64,000 bases of DNA, from the NCBI GenBank assembly GCA_012845835.1, contig JABAKD010000010.1, positions 18,115,204 through 18,179,203 of the forward strand, in the 5' to 3' direction. A program made the translations under genes and the position numbers. Under the pieces are notes generated by a model, which had not been told where the DNA came from, ran no database searches, and saw only the letters and a program-made list of their open reading frames with translations. This DNA comes from Undaria pinnatifida. Taxonomy: Eukaryota > Sar > Phaeophyceae > Laminariales > Alariaceae. Below, piece by piece: positions 11,328 to 24,300 of the stretch (its first letter is position 1; every line of letters begins with the position of its first letter).

Positions 11328-12250
11328 GTTATATATTGGACAGAGTGATGCGTGTACGACTAAACTTGCCAACTGCACTCGTGCTGCACTTTGAGCTATC
11401 TGCTGTGGTTCTGGTTGCTACTAGTTGCTGCAGTATGTGCTAGAAGTTTCGCCCTTCGGCTACTGCTGCTGCACCTGATGTTGTGTGTTTGCCAATGTTG
11501 TCAGTTGGCGTTCATGCTCGTCGTACGTACTGCTGTTCTCACCCAGTACGTCCGGGGTTCCTCGTACCTCGACGGCACGACGACGAGCTCAAAACAGAAG
11601 GGAGGTGACATGAAATGGCGTGGACAATGGCCACGTAGAAGCGAGCACAGCGGGATAGTTCGCTGCGAATCAACCGCAATCGTTCACGCCTACAGCAGAG
11701 GCTGGCTGGGGTGTCAGCGGCCGTGCTAAAGCCAGGGCCAAAGGCCGAAGAGACGACTCTTCTACCTGCTTGGTTTTGTCTCGAGATTCTGTTATATATT
11801 GGACAGAGTGATTCGTGTACAACTAAACTTGCCAACTGCACTCGTACTGCACTTTAAACTATCTGCTGTGGTTCTGGTTGCTACTAGTTGCTGCAGTATG
11901 TGCTAGAAGTTTCGCCCTTCGGCTACTGCTGCTGCACCTGATGTTGTGTGTTTGCCAATGTTGTCAGTTGGCGTTCATGCTCGTCGTACATACTGCTGTT
12001 CTCACCCAGTACGTAAGGGTTTCCTCGTACCTCGACGGCACGACGACGAGCTCAAAACAGAAGGGAGGTGACATGAAATGGCGTGGACAATGGCCACATA
12101 GAAACGAGCACAGCGGGATAGTTCGCTGCGAATCAACCGCACTCGTTCATGCCTACAGCAGAGGCTGGCTGGATTGTCAGCGGCCATGCTAAAACCAGGG
12201 CCAAAGGCCGAAGAGACGGCTCTACCTGCTTGGTTTTGTCTCGAGATTCT
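11328..12250. repeat. Direct tandem duplication of a ~463-bp unit
   Basis: Copy 1 is 11328-11790 and copy 2 is 11791-12250. Both start GTTATATATTGGACAGAGTG and end GTCTCGAGATTCT with no spacer. They differ by scattered substitutions and small gaps, so the event is fairly recent. Each copy keeps an open frame of about 100 codons, beginning near CTGCAGTATGTGC, with a hydrophobic leucine/cysteine-rich first third. The frame is unrecognised and may be incidental. Confidence 0.9.
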
Positions 12251-13137
12251 GTTACATGAAAATGTCATGATTCCATGGTTTCGGAGTTATTTTGTCACGA
12301 AACGTTTTGCGGTCGGTAATTTGTGTCGCGAAGTTGTTGGATATCGTCGGTAACTTGTGTCACGTTTTAGGTGAACCCACACTAAAAAAATGAATTTCCA
12401 GCTGGCAAAACGAGCAGAAACAAAAGCAATAAAATGCCGAGCAAAAAACCAAACGAACTAGTAAAAAAGTACAGCAAAGAAACTAACGCTCGAGAGTATG
12501 CCACCGCAAAATTCCAAACATTATCACGTACCGTTTGGAAATGATGCCAATTTTGTAAATCATTCAGGCGTTGCAGCCATTAAGATTCAACAATTTTTCC
12601 GAAATTCATCCTCGACACTCGCTCGTCTCGCTCGGCACCCGTCCGCGTTCACGTCGATGTGCGGAACGGACACGGCAGGGCGAGGGGCGTTGGAGCCGCC
12701 CCCCGAAGGCGGCGCTCGAACCAAGCCATATTCGACCGAGAATTTCAGTTCCGCGAATCGCATACTTAGGCCGAGACAAAAAACTCCTGACCAAAGTCCA
12801 TGACACCAAGGAATGACTCGATATTCAAGGAATTATATTATATATATTTATGTCAACCATGTTGTCGAAAAGCGGCAAGGCACCCTCATTGTAATATTGA
12901 TACCAAGTAGTAGCTAACATTACACACAGCATGTATGTGCACGGGACTATCGGAGCCGAATCTACTCCTAGTAGGGGTCAAGGTACTGCTGCTGCTGTAG
13001 AGGTTTGGGTATCATAAGGACGACAAGAAACCCGAAGGAAGGATGCTAACAAAGAGACAAGTAAAGTGCGCCTTGAAAGAAGCGGGCAAAGGGGCAACAA
13101 AACAAGTCAAGTATGGGTGTGATCTCATATCATGCCG
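12251..13137. other. No gene seen
   Basis: AT-rich to mixed sequence. Short open frames near 12500-12810 are unsupported on either strand. Confidence 0.35.
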
Positions 13138-13205
13138 CAGCAGAGAGGCCTCATTGATCCCAAACTAAATACGAGTTAAAGCGTCGGCGAACTGTTACAT
13201 AGCCC
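13138..13205. repeat. Left copy of a ~68-bp direct repeat flanking the inverted-repeat element
   Basis: GAGGCCTCATTGATCCCAAA, AAGCGTCGGCGAACTGTTAC and CAGTAA recur in the same order and orientation at 13768-13838. The pair brackets the 13278-13737 element without touching it. Confidence 0.75.
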
Positions 13206-13277
13206 AGTAACTACTCTCTGCGACGAGGTGCCGCGTTGATTACCATCGAATCAACGCGGGGGTAGTAGTGTAGACTA

Positions 13278-13737
13278 GTGCGTTAGGGGACCGCCGCGTG
13301 AGCGAACCGCCAGGCGTTTTAGGGTAGCGGGGCCGCCGAGCGAGGGAGCCGCCAACGTGTTTTGCGCAGCGGGACCACCGAGATAGGGGACCGCTAAGAG
13401 GTTTCGGGTAGCGGGACCGCCGAGTGAGGGGGCCGCCAAAGGCTTCAAGGCAGCGGGACAGCAGATTTGACTTTAGTCTATACTAAAACGCACAGATTTC
13501 CTATTTACCTCGTTTTCCAAACGCGTATTAAACTTATAGACTATGCGGTATACCAAAATAGTAAATCTGTCCGTTTTAGTATAAAGTCAAGTCGGCTGTC
13601 CCGCTGCCTTAAAGTCTTTGGAGGTCCCCTCACTCGGCGGTCCCGCTACCCAAGACGTCTTAGCGGTCCCCTCTCTCGGTGGTCCCCCTGCTCAAAACCC
13701 GTTCGCGGCCCCCTCGCTCGGCGGTCCCCTAACGCAC
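13278..13737. mobile_element. TA-flanked long inverted-repeat (foldback/MITE) element
   Basis: Both ends begin GTGCGTTAGGGGACCGCC (the right end in reverse complement), and both are flanked by TA (13276-13277 and 13738-13739). The arms are about 200 bp, separated by a short unpaired centre. Within each arm a ~45-bp subunit built on GGGACCGCCGAGTGAGG repeats about four times. A TA duplication is the hallmark of Tc1/mariner-type transposition. No transposase is encoded, so the element must be non-autonomous. Confidence 0.85.
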
Positions 13738-13767
13738 TACAGTAGCCCTGGGTGAGAGTCTCCGGGT

Positions 13768-13838
13768 GATCGCAGCGAAGAGGCCTCGTTGATCCCAAAC
13801 TATATTACAGTATTCGAGTTCAAACGTCGGCGAAATGT
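13768..13838. repeat. Right copy of the ~68-bp direct repeat
   Basis: It matches 13138-13205 with a few differences (GAGGCCTCGTTGATCCCAAA and ACGTCGGCGAAATGTTAC). Confidence 0.75.
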
Positions 13839-14698
13839 TACAGCAGTAATTGCTGTTGTTGTCGATGTTTACCCTGACCAAATAACAAACGAGCGGCCGG
13901 TGTATCACGCAGCTTGCACAAGATAGATGACTGTCGACCCTTAATTCATTGAACTCATAGCTGATCTGTTCCGGCCACATCTCTAGACTATAGCGTATCC
14001 AATCCGAAAATGAGATTGATGGAATTTTTCGGGTGCCAGAATCAGACGGGCAGAATGGGATAGATGACCCTTGAAAAACTAGCTATATTTTTCCCTCGTG
14101 ACGTGCAAGCCTCAGGGTTTACCTAAACTATAACATGTTACAGCAGTACATACATACATACATACACGGGACTGGCGAAAGCCGCTGCTCCTCTCTGGCT
14201 TCGGCGTCAGTATCATAATAAAAAGTGTCGGGTACGGAGAGCTGAGAGGTACCAGGATACCTGATCTGCTTATTTATTATTGTGATCACAACGTACATAA
14301 AGTCTATAGTCTAGTTTATATATATATGCCTCTTCCATATGGTACACCACCAACCAGACCCGGACCTGCTGGCACCTTTGTGTCCCCGGCACCTGGCGAC
14401 GCGCAGTAAAAAAAACCACGCGCGGTAAAAGATAAAAAGTGGAGAGTAAAATTATTTTTGGGACGATGCACGATTGGACGATTCGCGATTCGCTGGATCA
14501 TTTGCGCCGCATGATGACCCGAACCGTCATATATAGACTACGCGACGCCGATAAGAAGACCACCACACAGCGAGCAACGATCCACGCTCTTAAAGTCATA
14601 CCCCTGGTAACTGGTAAGGTAACTTGCTGGGCGAGTAGTCCAGTCTGTATCCAATAATACCAGCTGGATAGTACAACGCGCATATCTAAACCAATGTG
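13839..14698. other. Intergenic sequence upstream of the coiled-coil gene
   Basis: It contains a short piece of the ~290-bp repeat family near 13890-13925 and a (CATA)n tract at 14145-14166. No exon is recognised. Confidence 0.4.
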
Positions 14699-14756
14699 TG
14701 CACTGATCACTTATCACTGATCACTCACTATCACTGATCACTGAACACTGATGTGA
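14699..14756. promoter_or_regulatory. Clustered TGATCA repeats upstream of an ATG
   Basis: CACTGATCACTTATCACTGA and following bases repeat a 13-14-bp unit with the palindrome TGATCA about three times, 240-300 bp upstream of the start codon at 14996. The position in a likely promoter makes a binding-site array possible, but no known factor is implied and simple tandem expansion is an equal explanation. Confidence 0.3.
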
Positions 14757-14995
14757 TATACTGCTGTTCGTTGTTTGTCGCTGCATGTTGTGGGTTGTGT
14801 GAAGGACAAACTGCACTGACTGTGCGACAGTGCTCTGCTGTTGAACACTAAATATCAACTACTGTGTATAGAGTACCACCACCACAACAACACGGAGCAA
14901 CAAAACAACTTACAATCGGCCAGCAGACAGATCATCCGTGGATGGATCGTACAGCAGCCGCGCGAGACTAGTTAAACCCGTCCTTCTTCGCGGAC

Positions 14996-15307
14996 ATGGC
15001 CCGGAAACGAAAGAAGGGGCGGAAGCCCAAATCCAAGCAACCTGCTAGGCGGCGGCAGCAGCAGCTGAAGGAGGAAGTGGAGGAGCAGCCACGCCACATG
15101 AAAAATGTAGTGGATTCCGCTATGCTCATCAACATGCTGGAAAAAGCCACCGCCGCAGACAAGATCGTTGAGCTGCAGCAACGCGTTGGTTGCCTCCAGA
15201 GCGAGCGGGAGCAGCTACGGCAACGAGTAGCGGAGTCTGAGGATCAACGAGAGGCTGTCTTCGACAGCCTTAAGCAGACGGTTGTCGACGCGAAGACCGA
15301 AATACAG
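14996..15307 (+). CDS. Exon 1, coiled-coil/ARM gene (start codon)
   Basis: The ATG lies in a good context (GGACATGG). The first 20 residues are highly basic ([15 protein letters not shown]), possibly a nucleic-acid- or tubulin-binding tail. Residues ~20-104 are a charged coiled coil with heptads such as [20 protein letters not shown]. The exon ends CAG|GTACTA after exactly 104 codons, phase 0. No upstream in-frame ATG is more convincing. Confidence 0.65.
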
Positions 15308-18300
15308 GTACTACACCGTAGTAGGACTCTTCCGGTTAGAGCATACATATGTAGACTACAATCTTTCTTTTTTCCCATCAGCCGGAGGATTACAATAATA
15401 ATAAACGACAACTTGGTCGACCCTGTCTGTGGTATATTTAATAGGAGCACCCCGTATATGTGTACCGTGTCGCCCATCGCAGGTCCTCGTGGCGAAGACC
15501 AGGGAGAATGACGAGCGACGGCGGCGGGAGCACGAAGACACACAGAGGATGTTGGAGGTTGGAGACAACGTACAGTAGAAATGTAAAGGTGTTAGGGGAC
15601 TAGACTAACTATCACACGCATCACTTGTAGAGAGTTGAACCTTGGAAGAGTAGTCTAGAAACTAAAGTAATAGACTGCTTGTTGTAGCAGATTAAAGGGA
15701 GGGGGTCAATTGTGTAGATTTTTGCGGTGCATTGCCAACAACTTGGTCGCGCAACGTTGGAACGAAAAAACTACTTCGGGGTGCCGCAAGAAGGGATATT
15801 GTCCGGTGATTTTCGCTGACTGATAATCCTCGTGACGGCTTTCGGGAAGCTGACTTTCCGGGGCTCTTTGGTTTTGTGTAACACCAACAAACAGTAGTGT
15901 TCCAACGACGATATTATTAGCTGACCACGGTGGTGGTACTTGGTAGGTTTTTTAGGAGGAGCGCCGTCACCTACACATATATATATATATATATATATCC
16001 GGCGAGAAGAAGGGAAATAAGACACAACCAAGGACACACGGAAGGGGGCGGGGGGGGGGGGGGGGGGGGGGCGTTGTCAGTATTGGGTTTGAGGTATTCC
16101 TCGCACGAGAGTGGCCCCGTTTCTCGCGGAAAAAATGCTTTGGACGGTTTTTTAGCGCAGCGTTTAGCTTACCATTCCATTCATTCATTGTAGATTCATG
16201 ACCGGAAAGGAAGGTAGAGCAGCACGGAAAAAAGAGCGAAAGAAGACCGCAAAAAAACAGGGGGATCACCCGCCCGAGTGGCCCCGAGCCATTGCACAAA
16301 AAGACCCCAAACAGTGTGGTGCACCTGTGTCGTAGCACGCGCCTGGCCTACTAATAGGCATAACAAAAAACGGCAATATAGCAAAAAACGAAAAAAAAGA
16401 AGAGCATTCCGACCATTTGGGGTTAAGGGTGCCCATAATTAGAAATGATGATGCCTATCATCGTCGCACGCTTCTGACTCTAATTTTTTTTCCCGCTCGC
16501 GCTCGTGTATCCTTCGTCAGGAACGACTTTCTGAGGTGCAGTCTCACCGCGTGCAAATGGCGTGCATGCAAGCGGACATCAGAGAAAAGAACAAGGCTCT
16601 TGACAAACTCGACGTCGAGCTTAGAATGGTGAGCGAAAAAAAGACGAAACTTTGAGGCGTTCTCGAGTCCCACAACGTCAGTTACCGTAGAAAAAGCTTG
16701 GCAGAGCACGATCTTTGAAGCATAAGATGGACTTGGAACTTAATAATTGGTGATCGTTGCCGCAAATAGTTCGAGATGTATAAAGCATGCCTCCTAAAAG
16801 TAAGTGCAAAAAACGTTCTGCGGTGAGGAAGCACGTTCTATCATCACCATATTGTACCATCACGCGTGCTTGGTACTCCGTATTATATCCTTCCCCCTCG
16901 GCTGCTCCCCGGCTGGGGTGGTGCTCGGGCCTGAGGCTTCCCCAAAACGTGCCAGAGCCCCTGAGGGGGTGTGTGGCGTCGACCTTACTCGTACGCTGAA
17001 CTAGCGCTCGGGTATGGCCGGGCCGGCGGTGACAGCCAGCGACAAGGCAAAAAAGTTTCTCACGGGTTTTTTCAACGCAGCAGCCTTGCCTGCCGACGCA
17101 GTGTCGCATTACCGCCGCGGAAAGCGTGGGGCGCGTATCAAACAGAGAAGAGAAGATCGAACCCACGTGAGTAAGCACCAACGTCAGGAAGGAGATGGAC
17201 GTGGCGTGTCGGGACTGCTGCCCGTTTCACGTTGGCATTTTGGCAAGAACCGGGCTGAGCGAAGGGAGACGGAGAGGGGGAAATACTATGTCTGGGAAAA
17301 ACGGAGGGTGGAGTGGAAGAAATCAGATGCTCGGAAGAAGAGGAGGAGACGCAGGAGGATTCGAAGGGCTGCTCACAAAAATCGCACAGATGCAAGTGCT
17401 AGGTCGAGAGCAGGGGAACTCATCGTGGGCACGTACAGCGTTCGCACACTTGCTTTCAAGGGCACGAACGGCATAGGCCACGCCGAGATGATACTGAAGA
17501 CTTGCGAGGACGCAGGTTGTGATATCATAGGATTGCAGGAGGTGAGGCGCAATGGACAAAGTGTTTTTACGCCGGCGGGGTGTATTGTGTTTTGCCCAGG
17601 AGCAGACGGAGGAAAGCACGGAAAGAAGGGGAACCACGGGATAGGCGTAGCTGTTAGAGAGTCTATCGTGTCAGGGATGGATAAGGGCGACGTCGCGGTT
17701 GAGTGATTCAGTGCTAGATTGATGAAGGTTTGCATCCAACTCAAAGGGAAATCTAACGGTGTGTCTTTCATTCTAGGCTATGCTCCCACTCTCGACAAGA
17801 GCACCAGCGAAAAAAATTATTACTTTTGGAGTTCACTTGACAAGGTGGTCAAGGGGGTACCCAGTAGGGACCACCTCCCTGTCCTGATAGACGTAAATGC
17901 TCGTACAGGCATGAGAGGGATCGGGTGGACCGACAGCAAGGTATTGGGTGCATACGGACGTGACGAGCTGAACGACAACGGAGAGCTACTATTGGCTCAC
18001 GCAACTGATAACAAACTCGCCCTCCTCAACACGTACTATGCTACACCCGCTCGTGGTATATCGTACACGTTTCAGAGCCCTAACCGAAGAAAGGCCCCGT
18101 ACAGGCTTGACTACATACTGACACGGCAAGTGGATAGACGATTGGTACGTAATGTCACCGGGCGGACCCCACCCAGGGAAAACGCTGTGTCGGACCACAA
18201 CCTCGTAATCCGAAATATTCGCCTTGGGCCGCATCCCAATAAATCGTTCAAAGAGAGTTATCGAAAACCGGCGAGCTATTGATCTACCAAACTTAATGAC

Positions 18301-21300
18301 GGACCCGCATCTCCGGATGAATTTGCAAAACGCGATAGCAGCCGACCTTGCCTCTCCGACACCCGGTTCTAATGCCGGAAGCGTTGATGACATGGCCTCA
18401 TTACTGACTTGAGACGCTACTGTAAAATGCGGCCGACATAGAGCCCCCGTTTCGGCGCAAACAACTACCGTGGGGCTGGTGTGCGACCGAGGCGACAAAA
18501 GCGGAGTTGATTGCACGATGGCAAGATAGGGAAGACGCAAGAAAACGGGTCCGTTCTGCTCCAAATGATCATGGTCTACGGCAAGCCTTGAAGGCGACCA
18601 CCAAACATCTGAAACGCACGCGGGCGAAAGCTATTCAGAGGTTCTTCGAAGATTGCGTTAGCCAACTCGAAGGGTGTATCCGAGAAGGTGACCAATTTGG
18701 CTTTTACAAACACCTCAAAGGGATGGATGTGGAAGGGAAAAGAACGTTTCTCTCGCAGTACATCAAGTACGAGAAAGGTCGATTGCTGCAGAATAATGCC
18801 CTCATCCGTGAGCGGTGGGTGAGGCGGTTTTACAAACTGCTTAATACCAAGTCTCCGACCCTTGATCCGAGCATTGTGGACGAGCTTAAGCAGTGGCCCC
18901 CAGTGCAGACCACTGGACAATGTTCCGTCTAGTTACGAGTTAGAGGAGGCGATCCGTGCGTTGGCGAACCGAAAGGCGGTAGGGCCCGATGGTCTCCCGG
19001 CCAAGCTCTTGAAGGTTTTGGCTGACGAAGGAGAATTGAACACCCTCGGAACGTTCCACGATATCATCGTCACTGTGTGGAGGGGAGGTGGCGTACCGCA
19101 ACAATGGAAAAATGCAACGATTATGGTGCTTCACGAGAAGAAAGATCGGACTGAGTGTGGCCATTATCGTGGCATCTCCCTCGTGGCTCACGCCGGCAAA
19201 GTACTCCTCAAAGTCATCGCGGGTCGCCTGAGTGACTATTGCGAACGCGAGAACATTCTGCCGGAGGAGCAGTGTGAGTTCAGACCTCAACTCTCGACGG
19301 TTGACATGATGTTCGTAGTACGACGACTGCAGGAACTGGCGCGGAAGAAGGACACCTCCTTGTACTTGTGCTTTATCGACCTCACCAAAGCATACGACTC
19401 CGTCGACCGCCCTTCTGTGGGATGTCCTTGCTCGTTTTGGCGTGCCACTGAGAATGCTCGTCGTCATCCGCCAATTCCACGACGGTATGTAAGCATGCGT
19501 GCGGTCGGATGATGGAAAGTGCTCGGATAAGTTCGACGTGGGGCAAGGTCTCAGGCAAGGATGCGTGCTCGCACCACTATTGTTCAACATGGTGTTCACC
19601 GCGGTACTGCTTGTGGCCGAGAAACGCTTCCTCGCTGATGCAGCCATCACGGACAACATGGTGCAGCTCCAACGAAAGAAGGAGGAAGGCGAGAATAAGG
19701 GCATTTCACGCACAGGCAAAGTCGACGGGCGTGGGGGGGAGGAGGAGGAGGAGGTGCAGAGATTGTGGGGTATGCTGTACGCAGCCGATGCGGGCATCGT
19801 ATCGCGATCATCAGAAGGACTGGAGAGGATGATGACGGTGATTGTGACTGCGTGCTCGTCGTTTGGGCTTACGGTATCCCAAGCAAAAACGGAGATAATG
19901 TGCCTGGAAAACAAAGGCGGGGGGAAGGTGTCCTTCACAATCAATGCAGCCAGCCAGGTATACAAACAAACAATCGAGTTTGTGTACTTGGGCGGGGATA
20001 TCACCACAGACAAAGACCTTAGCATTGAAATAGCGCGGCGTCTTCAGAGGGCCTGGGCGTGCTTCCAGCGGTACAAGATGGAAATCTATGATCGACCGGG
20101 TGTGCGCTTACGGTTGAAGGTGCGGTTGCTGAATTCTGAGGTGGTCGAGACACTTTTTTACGGTTGCATGACGTGGAGCCCGAAGAAGCCTGGTCATGAC
20201 AGGCTACGACGGGTTCACCACTCCATGCTCCTCCGATGCCTCGGATGGCGGAAACGGGAGCGCGACAACAACACCCTATCGTACAGCGACGCGCTTGCCA
20301 AGACAGCTTCCGAGAGCATAGAGGAGAGAGTGCGCAAACGGAGGATATTGTTTGCGGGATTCGTAGCACGTATGAGGGAGGAGCGTCTTCCGCAGAGGGT
20401 GATGTTTGGGGAGCTTGTTGGGGGTAAGGGCTACTCAGGGGGGCAAGAGAAAGACTGGAGGGCTCATCTGACGAAGGAGGATATGTCGGTCTTTGGAATT
20501 AAATTCGAAGGGTGGCGAAAGGCTGCTCAGAAGGCTGGCAGATGGTTTCGACGAGTAGGGAGGAAGCCAAGTTGTTCATGCCGAATTGGCATGAAACGGA
20601 GAGACGCAAAGCTGCAGAGCGACGCGCAAAGGCTGCGGCAGCGCCATCCACCGTCGGCATCTCTAAGCGGCCGGGGGGAGGGGGAACGTGGGGGGGGAGA
20701 GGGGGGGGGATGGGGAAGAGGTCTGGGTCTGGCCATCATCTTCTTGAAAGTTGTGGGCCTTCCAATGGCCGTCACAAGATAGCGTAAGACTGCCCTAACT
20801 TCTTCGCCATGTTGCGTTCTCTCCTCAGTGCCATTGATGATGCACTTTATACCCTGTATGAGCCCAATGCCGTCTTTAGTCAGTTCCTAGGGTCTGCTAG
20901 TATGACATTTTTTTTCTCTTTTCCTTTTCTTGCTTCCTCTTCTTGTCTTGTATTTTCTTGTTTTTCTTGTCTTTTATTTTCTTTCCTTTCTTTTTTCGTT
21001 TTTTTTGTTCGCTTTCTTCTCTTTTCTTTTATTTCCTTTCTCTTCTTATTTGTTCTTCGTTTCTTTTTTCCAATTGTCTTGCGTCTTTCGTGCGTATGCG
21101 TAGTGATAGATACTACGTGTAATATATACGTGGTCTTTCTTGGGTGGCAAGCGGTATAGTCGGTCTTTCCAAGCGCGAGTAATTAGACGTATGCACCGGT
21201 ATGGACCTGGCACATCGTAGACTGACTCCCCATTTCACTTTTATATTATTCTGGTGGAGGCATGAATTGCGTCAGCTGTGATATATGCGTGTACCACCTT

Positions 21301-24300
21301 GGGTTGTTTGTGTTTTTCCCTCTGGGGTATTCCTCAGCTCCAGAGTGACTGGAGCCTGTCCTGTGACCACGGACTTGATTATGCGAGTTAATGTGAGAAC
21401 AACAACAACAACAATAACAACAGCAACAACCGTTGTAGTTTTCGACGCGAAAAACATTTCCCGCTGTGTTGGGCTGTATTTTGTACACCCAACCTTCTCG
21501 ACAACAACTGACATCAGGTGCCAACAATGATCATCGCCAAAATGAAAATTTGGCCAAAATGGCTCTTAGAAGGACAACAAACGTCTAGCAAAATCCAAGA
21601 TGATTAGCCCATGTCTGCCGGGATAAGGAGTGTGTCCGGCGAGCAACAGAAGAGGATACATATATGGGAATCGCTCGGACGCACTGCCCCGATTTATTTG
21701 CTTATTTTTGGCTCATCTCATATACTATTTTCGTACTTATTTCCTTTCAATTTCTCCGTCCCTGGACGTAACTCAGATCCAGAGGGTCACTACGCAGGCT
21801 CTTCTCCCCCTTCCACGCTGTGTTGGGCCGTCCACGTACACGGGTGTTAGACGCATTGCTGGCTCACTCACGGAGGCAGAAGTTACGAAATCCGGAGAGC
21901 TATCGAGCGGGGAAGAGAGAAGAAGTAGAAAAAATATATATTCAAGTACACTGAAAAGGAAAAAGTGCCACTCAGGGGCTTTTCCCACTCCCGCTCACAC
22001 ACGTGGTGACCCTAATCATGGGATTAGGGACCACTTTTTTTTTAATTGTGTCCGTTCGGAAAACCATAGGTTCCCCCGCATCTCCGAAAATGCTACCATC
22101 ACATACACTAAATACCACATATACATAGTAAATCAGACTTGTACGCAGGCATAAACAACATTCCCCCTGCCCGTGTGCACGTCATCATGATAATGTTCAT
22201 CCAAAGCGCACCACCATGCAAACCTTGCTTATTCAAACAAGGTGCATGCCTCAAATATTAAATCAATGTCAATTTCAAAACAATATTCTACTGCCTCTGC
22301 TCCAAAAACCCGAATATTGATACCCAGCGCCGTAGGTAGCGGAATCGAACCGCAGTAATCGTAACGGAAACCGCTGATAAGATGCTTGATGAAAAAAATA
22401 ATTTGAGAAAGGACATAGACTATATGTTTGCTTTGTGTATGATAGTTGCTGGCTTCCATAGTTGAAGCACATGTCCTAATCAAACTGTCCTGTAATATGT
22501 ACCAACGTGTGTTGAGAGCCTGGTATCGACTAAATCAGAGCGGAACTGGTTGGGCAAAATGTGGCTTGACTCCGGAGTGGAGGAGTTATATCTTAGCTGG
22601 TTTTATTTTAAGATCATGAAATAGTAGTTGGAGGCAATGCCCTTACACTTTGTTTTAATTCGAGGATCTACTTTGGAGTTTGCATTAATCTGGGATGGAG
22701 TGATGAGCATTTGTCATGACAGTTGTCACGAGCAGGGGGGGTGTAGGATTCACTATGTCATGTGCTGGATCTCTCGCCGGGATATCAATGTCCGAGAATC
22801 GAACTCGGGTCTGCGTTGATACTAATAGTTATGCTATTTTTTATTTTGCCTGGGGCATGTTGAAAACAAGAGTATCTATAATACCACCAGATTTTTGCGT
22901 GATCGAAGGTTTGGAAGCATCTTAATTTGGGAGAGCAGCAGTATGGGTTATTTTCGAGTAGTGGACGACGAAATTTGATACCTGGTATTTTTTATCATGA
23001 TTTCAGCATTGAACTTGCTTGATTGAAGGCTTGGGAGTATGATAATTTGAGGTGACATATACATTTGATAAACTGATGCATTTCCTTCCACAGCTGTTAG
23101 ATTTTGTCCCCCTCAAAAACCGGTGTTATAGTTTCCGCGCACAGACTGACTAACATCACCCTGTTGACCCTGGTGCAAGCTACATCGTGTAGTCCAAGGG
23201 GAGTTGCCGACCTATATCCTTAATGAGGATACACACCCAGCAATACGCGCGATCGGAGTATCACACATAGCTTGCAAAGATTAGCTTTTTGACGAAATGT
23301 TCGATCTCGAGGGGTGGTTGTAGCCGGTGTTAAAAAAATAGCACAACACCGATTGGACGTCGGATTTAGTGCTGCAGTCCACCCTCATCATGCCCTCCTG
23401 AAAGAACGGCACCACCTGCAGGACCGGTAGTCGCAAGAAGAAAACCTCGTACGGCGAACGCCATCCGGTGTTGGCCTTGGTCGCCGATCGATTAAAGCTG
23501 TCTGCAGCCTAAAGAACAGCTTCCAGCCACAGACGGTTACCGTTGGCGCCGATATTGGGGATGCACCCCAGGTCGACGCCGGCAAAAATCCGTCGGATCT
23601 CGCGACGGGTCGCATGACCACCCTTCATGGCTCGCCAGATCGCGCTTTCGACAACCGCCGTCTGTTGCGGCTTCCCCGGGACCGTGTATTCACGGCGGAT
23701 GCCCGCGGAGTCGCAAAAACTCCACGTAGTCGTGGCTGGTGAGTTCTCCACCGTTGTCCGTACGGAAGCAGTGCGGCCGCCCCCAGCTTTTCATGTCGGC
23801 GACAAACTCCCGCACGTACGTGATGGTCTCTGATTTATATCCCATCCCGTAGCATCCAGCTCGAGGCGCTGTCGACGATCATGACCAGGTAGACGGACCC
23901 GCCCACGGACGTCTCGTAGGGGCCAGCCAGGTCGATATGAACCGTCTCCATAGGCTTCCCCGCGCGCAATGTCGTCCTCCGCGGCACCCGAGCCCGCATC
24001 TCCTTTGCCTCCAAACACCCACCACACGGCTGCAGCACTCCCGTCAAGGTCACACCATGCTGCGGAGCCGTTTTCCTCAACAAGCGTGCATTCAAGTGGC
24101 CGGAGGAGGCGGGAGAGTGGTTAATGTCTATACTCTTGGGAGTTTTCCAACGGCAAATGGGGTCTGCCCGGAGCGAGTACAGCAGCAGCAGTCATGCCTA
24201 CGTTTCTAACGTGAAGTTCATCCCAATCCGTCTCTGAAAGAGCTTGTGCTGCCGCAGCATTAAGGGGGCAGGGAAAAATTCCGTGTACACAAGTGTCATC

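Noticed and set aside
12498..12803. 101-codon + strand protein
   Set aside because: No domain, no splice signals, and both strands are open over the same stretch.
20928..21159. Hydrophobic membrane protein
   Set aside because: The Phe/Leu/Ser run is a translation of the T/C-rich tail of inverted repeat E.
22310..22385. tRNA gene on the - strand
   Set aside because: GCGGTTCGATTCCGC makes a T arm, but no matching acceptor stem or D arm can be drawn.
22229..22483. Copia RNase H
   Set aside because: The - strand frame lies where RNase H would be expected but shows none of the conserved acidic residues or the KHI-D block in context.
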